Source: Ornithinimicrobium cavernae (GTDB lineage: Bacteria; Actinomycetota; Actinomycetes; Actinomycetales; Dermatophilaceae). From it: a DNA stretch of 64,000 nt. The translations under genes and the position numbers were made by a program. The stretch is taken from assembly GCF_003121625.1 (NCBI RefSeq), contig NZ_QDDJ01000009.1, positions 124,001 to 188,000 of the forward strand, given 5' to 3'. Shown here one piece after another: positions 47,156 through 54,793 of the stretch; position 1 is the first letter of the stretch; each line of letters starts with the position of its first letter. The notes under the pieces were generated by a model that worked only from the letters and a program-made list of their open reading frames with translations, ran no database searches and was not told the DNA's origin.

Positions 47156-48148
47156 TCACCAGTGACCGGTGAGGCGCATCAGCACCAGGCTGCTGACCGC
47201 CACGATCACCCACAGCACCCCGCCCAGGGCCAGGGGACGCCAGCCGGCGTCCCGCACCGCCCGCACCGGCGTGCCCAGGCCGATCGCGGTCAGGGCCACC
47301 GTCGTGAGGTAGCCGGCCAGCTCGCGGACCGGGTCGCCCCACGAGGCGGGCACGAGACCGACCGAGTTGACGGCGGCGGCCACCAGGAAGAGGACCAGGA
47401 AGGGCGGGACCAACCGGCTCCACGGCATACCGGCCTCACCATCGACCGCCTGGCGAGCGCGAGCCACGGACTGGCTGACCGCGATCGGGATGATCATGAG
47501 CGTCCGGGTGAGCTTGACGACGACGGCGTGGGACGTGGCGACGGCACCGTAGACCGTCGCGGCCGCCACGACCGAGGAGGTGTCGTTGACCGCGGTCCCG
47601 GCCCACAGCCCGAAGCCCTCCTGCGACAGCCCCAGCACCTGACCGAGGACGGGGAAGAGCAGCACGGCGAGGGCGTTGTAGACGAAGATCACCGCCACCG
47701 ACACCGCGACCGCGACCCCCGCGGCCCCGGTCACGGCACTGACGGTCGCGATCGCCGACGCGCCGCAGATGCTGGTGCCGACGGTCACCAGGGTGCGGAT
47801 CTCCTCCTCGACGCCCAGCCATTTACCGATCAGCGGCCCGGCCGCGAGGGCCAGCACGAGGGTGCCCAGCATGACCGGCAGGGTCTCCCACCCGATCCGC
47901 GCCACCTGGCCGAGCGACAACCCGAGACCGAGGAGCACCACCGCCGTCTGGAGGACCTTCTTGGCGGCGAAGCCGGTGCCGGCTGACAGCGCGGGGCGGG
48001 GTCCGAGGAGGGTGCCGACGACCAGACCCAGGAGTATGCCGAGCACCGGCCCACCCACGACCGGCACCTGGGTGCCGAGCAGGTGGGCGAGCAGACCGAG
48101 CCCCGCCGCCAGGCCGAGCCCGGGCAGCAGCCCGCGGAGCCCCCTCAC
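47156..48148 (-). CDS. YeiH/UPF0324 family putative sulfate exporter, 330 aa
   Basis: Ten or so hydrophobic segments with the family motifs GGPVLGILLGLVVG, KKVLQTAVVLLGLGLSL, TVGTSICGASAIATVSAV and GTAVNDTSSVVAAATVYG. YeiH proteins are regarded as inner-membrane anion (sulfate or sulfite) exporters, function poorly tested. GTG 48148 overlaps the stop of the channel-like gene, forming ftsK-channel-yeiH as one transcription unit. Confidence 0.9.
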   Translation of the reverse strand: MRGLRGLLPGLGLAAGLGLLAHLLGTQVPVVGGPVLGILLGLVVGTLLGPRPALSAGTGFAAKKVLQTAVVLLGLGLSLGQVARIGWETLPVMLGTLVLALAAGPLIGKWLGVEEEIRTLVTVGTSICGASAIATVSAVTGAAGVAVAVSVAVIFVYNALAVLLFPVLGQVLGLSQEGFGLWAGTAVNDTSSVVAAATVYGAVATSHAVVVKLTRTLMIIPIAVSQSVARARQAVDGEAGMPWSRLVPPFLVLFLVAAAVNSVGLVPASWGDPVRELAGYLTTVALTAIGLGTPVRAVRDAGWRPLALGGVLWVIVAVSSLVLMRLTGHW

Positions 48149-48849
48149 TTGCGGAACTTGACCAGGGTCAGGCCGAGGAGGCGAGCGACGACCAGGGCGA
48201 TGTAGTTGAGGCCGGCGAGCATCTGCAGCATGAGCACCGCGCGGGCGTGGTGCGCGTCGGCGCCGGGCGAGATGTCCGACAGGCCCGTGTTGGTGAGCGT
48301 GGTGAAGGACAGGAAGAGCAGGTCCATCCAGGACAGCGGTCCCCCGTGACCGGCGTGGATGTAGGACCCCGGCCAGATGATCTGCACCATGCCGTGGGTG
48401 TAGGCGAAGGCCCACGCCAGCACCGTGAAGCAGGCGCCGGTCGCGAACAGCTCATCGCGGGAGACCCAGGCGTCGGCGAACATGTACCGCAGCAGCGAGA
48501 CGGCCGTGTAGAAGTAGAAGATGGCGTGGAAGATGTAGCTGGCCAGCTCGATGCCCTCGTGGTCGGGAGCCACGGCCTCGGCGATGGTCAGCAGGAACAC
48601 GGGGGCACCGAGCAGCAGCGCGACCCGGCGCGTCGCGGGTGTCTTGCTCACGGCGAACACCGCGATGGCCAGCACGATCAGCCCGAACGCGGACAACAGG
48701 GTCCGGCCCAGCCCGCGCTGGTCGGTGAACGGGAAGACCAGCACGCCGAGCAGCTGGACCGCGAGGAGCACGGCCGAGGGGTGGTTCCGCAACGCGGACC
48801 ACCACCGCTGCAGCCGCGTCTGCCCGGCGGCGCCTGCGTAGGTGAACAC
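48145..48849 (-). CDS. Two-pore-loop-type ion channel-like membrane protein with a degenerate selectivity filter, 234 aa
   Basis: Five to six hydrophobic segments. The C-terminal part has the helix-pore-helix layout of Ion_trans_2 channels: MDLLFLSFTTLTNTGLSDIS occupies the place of a K+-channel pore SFTTLTTVGYGDI, but the filter TVGYG is replaced by NTGLS. It thus may conduct another ion or be a non-conducting sensor. GTG 48849 lies 11 bp after ftsK. The gene overlaps yeiH. Confidence 0.75.
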   Translation of the reverse strand: MFTYAGAAGQTRLQRWWSALRNHPSAVLLAVQLLGVLVFPFTDQRGLGRTLLSAFGLIVLAIAVFAVSKTPATRRVALLLGAPVFLLTIAEAVAPDHEGIELASYIFHAIFYFYTAVSLLRYMFADAWVSRDELFATGACFTVLAWAFAYTHGMVQIIWPGSYIHAGHGGPLSWMDLLFLSFTTLTNTGLSDISPGADAHHARAVLMLQMLAGLNYIALVVARLLGLTLVKFRK

Positions 48850-48860
48850 GTCTGGTGACT

Positions 48861-51722
48861 CTACTCGCGACCCGTCAGCGCCCAGGCATCCTCGGACTCT
48901 TCCTCGGCGACCTCGTAGGCGTCCTCCTCCGACTCGGCCAGCGGGTCGGCATACGGCTGGGAGACCTCCACCGGTGGCTCCGTCACCTCGTCCGCGAGGT
49001 CGGGCTCGGGGGCCGACTCCTCCGGCGGCTCCTGGCCCTGCAGCAGCGAGAGCGTGACCTCCAGGTCGTCCGGCTTGACCAGCACGTCCCGGGCCTTGCT
49101 GCCCTCGGAGGGCCCGACGATGCCGCGCGACTCCATCAGGTCCATGAGGCGCCCGGCCTTGGCGAAGCCGACGCGCAGCTTGCGCTGCAGCATCGAGGTC
49201 GACCCGAACTGGGTGGTGATGACCTGTTCGGCCGCCTGCAGCAGCAGGTCGAGGTCGTCGCCGATGTCCTCGTCGACCTGCTTCTTGGCCGGCGCCGCGG
49301 CCACGTCCTCGCGGTAGACCGGCTTGAGCTGGCCGGTGACGTGCTTGACCACACCCTCGATCTCGGACTCGGCCACCCACGCACCCTGCACCCGCATCGT
49401 CTTGGAGGCGCCCATCGGCAGGAACAGGGCATCACCCTGCCCGATCAGCTTCTCCGCCCCGGGCTGGTCCAGGACCACCCGGCTGTCGGTGACCGAGGAG
49501 GTGGCGAAGGCCATCCGGGAGGGCACATTGGCCTTGATCAGGCCGGTCACGACATCGACCGAGGGCCGCTGGGTGGCCAGCACCAGGTGGATGCCCGCGG
49601 CGCGGGCGAGCTGGGTGATCCGGACGACGGACTCCTCCACGTCCCGTGGCGCGACCATCATCAGGTCGGCCAGCTCGTCCACCACGACCAGCAGGTAGGG
49701 GTAGGGCTGCATGACCCGCTCGGAACCCGGCGGCGGGGTGACCTTGCCGGCCCGGATCGCCTTGTTGAAGTCGTCGACGTGCTTGAACCCGAAGGCCGAC
49801 AGGTCGTCGTAGCGGGTGTCCATCTCCTTGACGACCCAGGCCAGGGCCTCCGCGGCCTTCTTGGGGTTGGTGATGATCGGGGTGATCAGGTGCGGGATGC
49901 CCTCGTAGGCGGTGAGCTCAACCCGCTTGGGGTCCACCAGGACCATGCGAACCTCGTCGGGCGTGGCGCGCATCAGGATCGAGGTGATCATCGAGTTGAT
50001 GAAGCTGGACTTGCCGGAGCCGGTGGCGCCGGCGACCAGCAGGTGCGGCATCTTGGCGAGGTTGGCGATGACGTAGCCGCCCTCGACGTCCTTGCCGACG
50101 CCCATCACCATCGGGTGCGTGTTGTTGCGGGCCGCGTTGGAGCGCAGCACGTCGCCGAGCGAGACGTTCTCACGGTCGGTGTTGGGGATCTCCACACCGA
50201 CGGCGGACTTGCCCGGGATGGGCGAGAGGATGCGCACGTCCGCGGAGGCGACGGCGTAGGCGATGTTCTTGGACAGCGCGGTGATGCGCTCGACCTTGAC
50301 GCCCGGGCCGAGCTCGACCTCGTAACGGGTGACCGTGGGCCCTCGCATGAACCCGGTGACCTGCGCATCGACGCCGAAGTCCTCGAGCACGCCGGTGAGC
50401 GCGTCCACGACCTTGTCGTTGGCCGCGGAGCGGGACTTGTGGGGCGCTCCCTCGATGAGCAGGGAGTTGTCCGGCAGCGTGTAGGTGACGTCACCGGCCA
50501 GCATGAGCTGCTCGACGCGCTGCGGCAGCGGCGTTGTCGGCGGGGCCTCGAGGACCTCCTTGTGCGGCACCTTGCTGGGGTCGGGTCGCTTCTGACCGGG
50601 CCGCAGGATCGGCTGGGTGGCGTCGGGGCCCGCCGGAGCGGAGGCCTTGCCGGACCCTCCGGGACCGTCCTGGCTCCTCGACGTGCCAGCGGCCTCCGCC
50701 TCCGCAGCCGCCTCCTCCCGCTGCTTGCGGGCGTAGGCGCGGGCGCGCAGGGACTTTGCCGAGCCCGGCTGCACCTCGGCCGCCTGCTCGAACGCCTCGT
50801 CGCCCTCGCGGCCGCCGGGCACCTCTCCCCGGCGCCGGCGCGACGGGCGCGCAGGAGCGACATCGTCCCCGTCGGTGTCCTGCGGGCTCTCGAAGAGAGC
50901 GGACTCGAACTGGCGCAGCCGCTGCGGGATCCGGTGCACCGGCGTGGCCGTGACGACGAGGACGCCGAAGAAGGTCAACAGGCTGAGCAGCGCGATCGTG
51001 CCGTAGGTGGTGAGTGCCGCCGTGATGGGGCTCGCGACGATGAAGCCGACGATGCCGCCCGCGTTCTGCAGGGCGGCCTGGCCCTCGCTGTAGTCCGGTG
51101 CCCCGAGCGCGACGTGGGTCAGCCCGGTGGCGGCCAGACCCAGGGCCGCGGTGCCGACCGCCATCCGGTTGTTCGCGGCCGTGCTGGCCGGCGCGCGCAG
51201 CAGCCGGACCGCGAACAGCAGGAGGACGACGGGCAGGGCGAGACCCACCCGACCGAACGTCCCGGCGACGACCGCGTGGATCGCGTCGCCGAGCACCCCC
51301 TGGAGGTTCCACCACTCCCGGATCGCGACGATGACCGCCAGGGCCAGGAGCAGGAAGCCCCACCCGTCGCGCCGGTGGCCCGGCTCGGTGTCCTCAGTGC
51401 TGGAGCCCATTGAGCGGACTGCGCCTCCTGTCATCGTCGCCATCCCCATCCACGTGCCTCGTGCCATCCGCCAGGGCAGCGGCGGCCGACCGTCGGCCTG
51501 GCGGGACCGGCCACCGCGGGCGGGCGGGGAGCTCTTGCCCCGCGCGGTGCCCTTGCGCGGTGACGACCCCGACCTGCCGGTGGAGCGGGCCGAGCCGCTC
51601 CGGGTGCCGGAGGACGGCCTGGTGCCACTGCCGGCCCTGGTGCTGCCGGAGCGGGGTCTGGTCGTCGCAGTCTTCGCCACCCTGGCACGGTACTTGACTT
51701 TCACCTGCGTATCACGCGTCAC
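48861..51722 (-). CDS. ftsK: DNA translocase FtsK, 953 aa
   Basis: Septum-anchored motor that clears chromosome ends during division. A basic, Ser/Arg-rich N-terminus leads to four membrane segments (about residues 105-280), a charged linker, then the RecA-like motor with Walker A GATGSGKSS near residue 565-572, Walker B-like YLLVVVDELADLMM and ARAAGIHLVLATQRPS, and a C-terminal winged-helix gamma domain (TSMLQRKLRVGFAKAGRLMD) that reads KOPS. The true start is uncertain between 51722 and GTGs within 50 bp downstream. Confidence 0.95.
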   Translation of the reverse strand: MTRDTQVKVKYRARVAKTATTRPRSGSTRAGSGTRPSSGTRSGSARSTGRSGSSPRKGTARGKSSPPARGGRSRQADGRPPLPWRMARGTWMGMATMTGGAVRSMGSSTEDTEPGHRRDGWGFLLLALAVIVAIREWWNLQGVLGDAIHAVVAGTFGRVGLALPVVLLLFAVRLLRAPASTAANNRMAVGTAALGLAATGLTHVALGAPDYSEGQAALQNAGGIVGFIVASPITAALTTYGTIALLSLLTFFGVLVVTATPVHRIPQRLRQFESALFESPQDTDGDDVAPARPSRRRRGEVPGGREGDEAFEQAAEVQPGSAKSLRARAYARKQREEAAAEAEAAGTSRSQDGPGGSGKASAPAGPDATQPILRPGQKRPDPSKVPHKEVLEAPPTTPLPQRVEQLMLAGDVTYTLPDNSLLIEGAPHKSRSAANDKVVDALTGVLEDFGVDAQVTGFMRGPTVTRYEVELGPGVKVERITALSKNIAYAVASADVRILSPIPGKSAVGVEIPNTDRENVSLGDVLRSNAARNNTHPMVMGVGKDVEGGYVIANLAKMPHLLVAGATGSGKSSFINSMITSILMRATPDEVRMVLVDPKRVELTAYEGIPHLITPIITNPKKAAEALAWVVKEMDTRYDDLSAFGFKHVDDFNKAIRAGKVTPPPGSERVMQPYPYLLVVVDELADLMMVAPRDVEESVVRITQLARAAGIHLVLATQRPSVDVVTGLIKANVPSRMAFATSSVTDSRVVLDQPGAEKLIGQGDALFLPMGASKTMRVQGAWVAESEIEGVVKHVTGQLKPVYREDVAAAPAKKQVDEDIGDDLDLLLQAAEQVITTQFGSTSMLQRKLRVGFAKAGRLMDLMESRGIVGPSEGSKARDVLVKPDDLEVTLSLLQGQEPPEESAPEPDLADEVTEPPVEVSQPYADPLAESEEDAYEVAEEESEDAWALTGRE

Positions 51723-51763
51723 ACGCGAGAGCGCTGGGATCGGGTCTGCCCGCCCCGGGGGGC

Positions 51764-52195
51764 TCAGGTGGCGCCGAAGCGTCCCCGGGCCTCGTGCGGG
51801 ATCAGCGGCTCAGAGCCGCGAGCGCGGATCTCCTGGACGGTCCACGTGTTCCCGTCGGGGTCGGCGAACCCGAAGAACGTGCTGCCGTCCTGGTCGCCGA
51901 ACACGGTGACCTCGCTGGCCTCCACGCCACGGGAGAGCAGCTCCGAACGGGCGGCAGCCACATCGGCCACGACGAGCTGGAGCCCGCGCATGGACCCCGG
52001 CGTCATCTCCCGCTGGGCGGGCAGGGTCCCGACCACGATCGAGCACCCTGAGCCGTTCGGCGTGAGCTGCGCGACGTCCATGTGCTCGTTGCTGGTGCGG
52101 TGGTCCAGGGCGAACCCGACCTTGTCGCGGTAGAACTCGATGGTCCGGTCGATGTCGCTGACCGGCAGGATGACGACCTCCAGCGTCCAGTCCAT
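51764..52195 (-). CDS. Glyoxalase/bleomycin resistance-like (VOC) protein, 143 aa
   Basis: VOC fold with the paired beta-alpha-beta motifs: VVILPVSDIDRTIEFYRDKV at the start and GFADPDGNTWTVQEI at the end, where a metal-ligand Glu sits. ATG 52195 comes just before the stop of the SRPBCC gene; the three genes ArsR-SRPBCC-VOC form an operon. Substrate unknown. Confidence 0.88.
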   Translation of the reverse strand: MDWTLEVVILPVSDIDRTIEFYRDKVGFALDHRTSNEHMDVAQLTPNGSGCSIVVGTLPAQREMTPGSMRGLQLVVADVAAARSELLSRGVEASEVTVFGDQDGSTFFGFADPDGNTWTVQEIRARGSEPLIPHEARGRFGAT

Positions 52196-52196
52196 G

Positions 52197-52688
52197 TCAG
52201 GCCCCTGCCCGGGCGATGGGCCGGCCGGAGAGAAGGGCGTCGAGCAGCTCGTAGCCGTCGGCCATGCCCTGCTCCATCCCACTGGCCACGGCACCGTCAC
52301 GGTCCTCGACCGAGCCGAAGACGCTGCGTCCCTCGAGCCGGGTGCGCCCGTCGCCGAGGTCGACGAGGCGGAGAGTGTCGAGCGAGACCCCGTCCGGCCA
52401 GCCGTCGAACTCGAAGGTCTGGATCAGCAGGTCCTCGCGGACCGTGTGGAAGCAGCCGCGGAAGCCGTAGGAGCCGTTCTCGTCGCGATGCGTGTAGTGA
52501 TAGGCCCCTCCCGGACGGGCGTCGAACTCGTCGACGGTCATGACGAGGTTGCGGGGCCCCAGCCACTGCACCAGCAGGTCGGGCTCGGTGTGGGCGCGGA
52601 AGACCGCCTCGCGCGGGGCGTCCACCACGCGCTGGAAGTCCAGGAACGGCAGGCCCTCCGGGGCGGTGATGTCAAGTGGGTTACTCAT
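52197..52688 (-). CDS. SRPBCC/AHSA1 domain protein, 163 aa
   Basis: START-like fold: FLDFQRVVDAPREAVFRAHT, LLVQWLGPRNL, FDARPGGAYHYTH and the final helix GMEQGMADGYELLDALL are typical of AHSA1-type proteins found next to ArsR regulators. ATG 52688. It is 20 bp after the ArsR gene and ends one base before the VOC start. It probably binds a hydrophobic small molecule. Confidence 0.9.
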   Translation of the reverse strand: MSNPLDITAPEGLPFLDFQRVVDAPREAVFRAHTEPDLLVQWLGPRNLVMTVDEFDARPGGAYHYTHRDENGSYGFRGCFHTVREDLLIQTFEFDGWPDGVSLDTLRLVDLGDGRTRLEGRSVFGSVEDRDGAVASGMEQGMADGYELLDALLSGRPIARAGA

Positions 52689-52708
52689 GGAACGACTCCC
52701 TCGTGGTG

Positions 52709-53098
52709 TCACTCGGTGGGTGTGTCTGCTGCGGTGGCGTCCGTGCTGCCGGGCGCCGCCTGGCCGCGGGGTTGCTGGGCCAGGACGGCATCGAGCGCGC
52801 GGTACTGCGCCTCGCGCACGAGCCGGTACTGATCGATCCATGCCGTGAGGGCCTCCAGCGCCACCGGATCAAGGTGGACCGGCCGGCGCTGGGCGTCTCG
52901 ACTGCGGGTGACCAGCGCTGCCTGTTCGAGGACCTGGATATGCCTGGAGACCGCCTGCTTGGAGATCGCGAAGGGCTCGGCGAGCTCGTTGACCGTGGCC
53001 GGACCCCGGCTGAGGCGGGCGATGATCGCCCGCCGGACCGGGTCGGCCAGCGCCAGGAAGGCCCGGTCGAGCTGTTCGCTCCCCTGCACCTGAGGCAC
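52709..53098 (-). CDS. ArsR family transcriptional regulator, 129 aa
   Basis: Winged HTH: FLALADPVRRAIIARLSRGP, then ATVNELAEPFAISKQAVSRH with HIQVLEQAALVTRSR and the wing. No CxC metal-binding pair is present, as in ArsR proteins paired with SRPBCC genes, which do not sense arsenic. GTG 53098 is preferred because AAAGGG precedes it; an in-frame TTG at 53122 lies within the operator. Likely autorepressor of this operon. Confidence 0.88.
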   Translation of the reverse strand: MPQVQGSEQLDRAFLALADPVRRAIIARLSRGPATVNELAEPFAISKQAVSRHIQVLEQAALVTRSRDAQRRPVHLDPVALEALTAWIDQYRLVREAQYRALDAVLAQQPRGQAAPGSTDATAADTPTE

Positions 53099-53100
53099 GA

Positions 53101-53136
53101 AATCAACCCTTTCGTTTATCAACCTAAATGTTGATT
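53101..53136. promoter_or_regulatory. ArsR operator with three half-sites
   Basis: AATCAAC (53101-53107) and GTTGATT (53130-53136) are perfect inverses; between them a further TCAAC (53119-53123) forms TCAAC-N6-GTTGA with 53130-53134. The area is the most AT-rich near the gene and covers the place where the ArsR promoter and leader must be. Confidence 0.65.
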
Positions 53137-53165
53137 ACGTCAGAATAGGCAGCGCAGGCCAGCCC

Positions 53166-53258
53166 CGTCAAGAGCCCTCTTGACGGACGCCGGGGCCGTC
53201 AAGCTATAGGTTTCACTCTCCCCCATAGCAACCATGAGACTTGCGCGATCTCGTCAAG
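53166..53258. promoter_or_regulatory. Array of CGTCAAG motifs upstream of the SatD gene
   Basis: CGTCAAGAG at 53166-53174 and CTCTTGACG at 53177-53185 form a dyad with nine-base arms and a two-base centre. CGTCAAG recurs at 53197-53203 and 53252-53258. The array lies in the 202-bp gap before SatD. The first pair could also be a hairpin terminating transcription from the right. A binding site for the SatD HTH or another regulator is inferred. Confidence 0.55.
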
Positions 53259-53300
53259 GGGATTGGTTGCGCCTTACGGGAATCAAGATATGCTGTTGGC

Positions 53301-53966
53301 ATGTCCTCACCGGGGGCTCCCCAGCCACTTGCCGCCTTCCTCGGCGACGTTGTCGGGTCTCGCTCCGCCGACGACCGCCAGGCCCTGCACGACACGCTCA
53401 GCTCCGCCCTCGCGGCCGTGAGCGCCGAGGTCGAGACCGTGGACGACATCCAGGTCACGGCGGGTGACGAGTTCCAGGGAACCTTCGCCACCGTCGGAGA
53501 GGCCCTGTATGCCGCGGTGCTCCTCCGGCTCCGCCTCTCCCCCACCATCGACATCCGCGTGGGCGTCGGCTGGGGCTCCGTGACCGTCCTCGACGCCGTC
53601 AACGCCACCCAGGACGGCCCCGCCTGGTGGGCCGCACGCGCAGGCATCGAGTGGGTCGAGAAGCACCAGTCGATGGCCGGCTGGCAGAACGTGCGCACCG
53701 CCTACCGGCGCGCGGACCCGCCGCCCGAGAGCAACGCCGGCCCGGACCCCGCCGCAGTCAACGCCGCCCTGCTCTGTCAGGACCACCTGATGGGCTTGAT
53801 GGACGAACGGTCGAGACACATCATGGAGGGGCTCATGCACGGTCAGACCCAGACCAGGCTGGCCGAGGAGCTCGGCCTGACCCGCCAGGCCGTCAACCAG
53901 CGGCGCAAGCACGACGGGCTCGCCATCGCCGTCGCCGCGGCCGAGAGCCTGCGGACCACCACGTGA
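53301..53966 (+). CDS. SatD family protein with C-terminal helix-turn-helix, 221 aa
   Basis: FLGDVVGSRSADDRQALHD and VTAGDEFQGTFATVGEAL are the SatD signatures; RLRLSPTIDIRVGVGWGSV is the core strand. The C-terminus MEGLMHGQTQTRLAEELGLT and RQAVNQRRK form a sigma-factor-like HTH. SatD proteins are of unknown biochemistry (named from a streptococcal acid-tolerance locus). ATG 53301 is chosen; the upstream frame covers the motif array. It overlaps the next, membrane-protein gene by four bases. Confidence 0.87.
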   Translation: MSSPGAPQPLAAFLGDVVGSRSADDRQALHDTLSSALAAVSAEVETVDDIQVTAGDEFQGTFATVGEALYAAVLLRLRLSPTIDIRVGVGWGSVTVLDAVNATQDGPAWWAARAGIEWVEKHQSMAGWQNVRTAYRRADPPPESNAGPDPAAVNAALLCQDHLMGLMDERSRHIMEGLMHGQTQTRLAEELGLTRQAVNQRRKHDGLAIAVAAAESLRTTT

Positions 53967-54766
53967 GCGCCCTGGCGCTCCTGCTCGTCGCGGTCGGGCT
54001 GAGTGACCTGGTCGCTACCCGTCCCTGGCGAGACGAACACACCGGACGCCGGGTGGGCGCGGTCACCGGGCTCCTGTCCATCGCCGTCCTCGGGATGCTC
54101 GCGGGCCTGGACGCCTGGGGGGACCTGGCGCTCCTCGCCCTCGCGGGAGCCACCACCGGCGCGTGGGTCGTGCTCGCCGGCCGGGCCGACGACAACGCAC
54201 AGGGAGAGGGCCTCGCGCTCGCCGCGCTCGCGGCTGGCGGGGCACTGACGCTCCTGCTCAGCGGCTTGGCCAGCCCGGTCGACGGCGCGCTCGCCAGCTG
54301 GATGGACTGGACCGGCATCGACGTCCTCGGCGGTGCGGACCCCACCAGGGTCCTGCTGCTCGCCGGGCTGCTGCTGACCCAGCTGTCCACCGGCAACGTG
54401 GTCGTCCGTCTCGCGCTGGCCCACACCGGTGCCCTCGACCCGCGGGGCGGCCCGCAGGCCTCGGACCGCCTGCGGGGCGGTCGCCTGCTCGGTCCCATGG
54501 AGCGCGTCTTCATCCTCGGGCTCGGCCTGGCCGGTCAGGTGACCGCCGCCAGCATCGTCATCGCCGCCAAGGGCCTGATCCGGTGGCCCGAGCTGCAGCG
54601 CGCGAGCCGCGACACCGAGCGCCGCGACGTCGAGGCCCGGGCCTCCGGTGAGGTCGCACCGCGACCGCTGGCCAGCATCGACCAGATCACCGAGTACTTC
54701 CTGATCGGCAGCTTCGTCAGCTGGCTGGTCGCCCTCACCGCCCTGGTGCTGGCCCACCTGGCGTGA
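53963..54766 (+). CDS. Multi-pass membrane protein coupled to SatD, 267 aa
   Basis: GTG 53963 overlaps the SatD stop. Six to seven hydrophobic segments from the first residues (SALALLLVAVGLSDLVA), a segment GLGLAGQVTAASIVIAAKGL, a charged cytosolic loop (RDTERRDVEARASGE) and a final membrane pass. I recognise no named family. The coupling suggests that SatD and this protein act as a cytosolic/membrane pair. Confidence 0.8.
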   Translation: MSALALLLVAVGLSDLVATRPWRDEHTGRRVGAVTGLLSIAVLGMLAGLDAWGDLALLALAGATTGAWVVLAGRADDNAQGEGLALAALAAGGALTLLLSGLASPVDGALASWMDWTGIDVLGGADPTRVLLLAGLLLTQLSTGNVVVRLALAHTGALDPRGGPQASDRLRGGRLLGPMERVFILGLGLAGQVTAASIVIAAKGLIRWPELQRASRDTERRDVEARASGEVAPRPLASIDQITEYFLIGSFVSWLVALTALVLAHLA

Positions 54767-54793
54767 CGGGCCGGCCCACTCGTCTGACGACTC

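Noticed and set aside
38735-48860. Mobile island or biosynthetic gene cluster
   Set aside because: No integrase, transposase, terminal repeats, tRNA att site, PKS, NRPS or tailoring enzymes; only synteny interruption supports an insertion.
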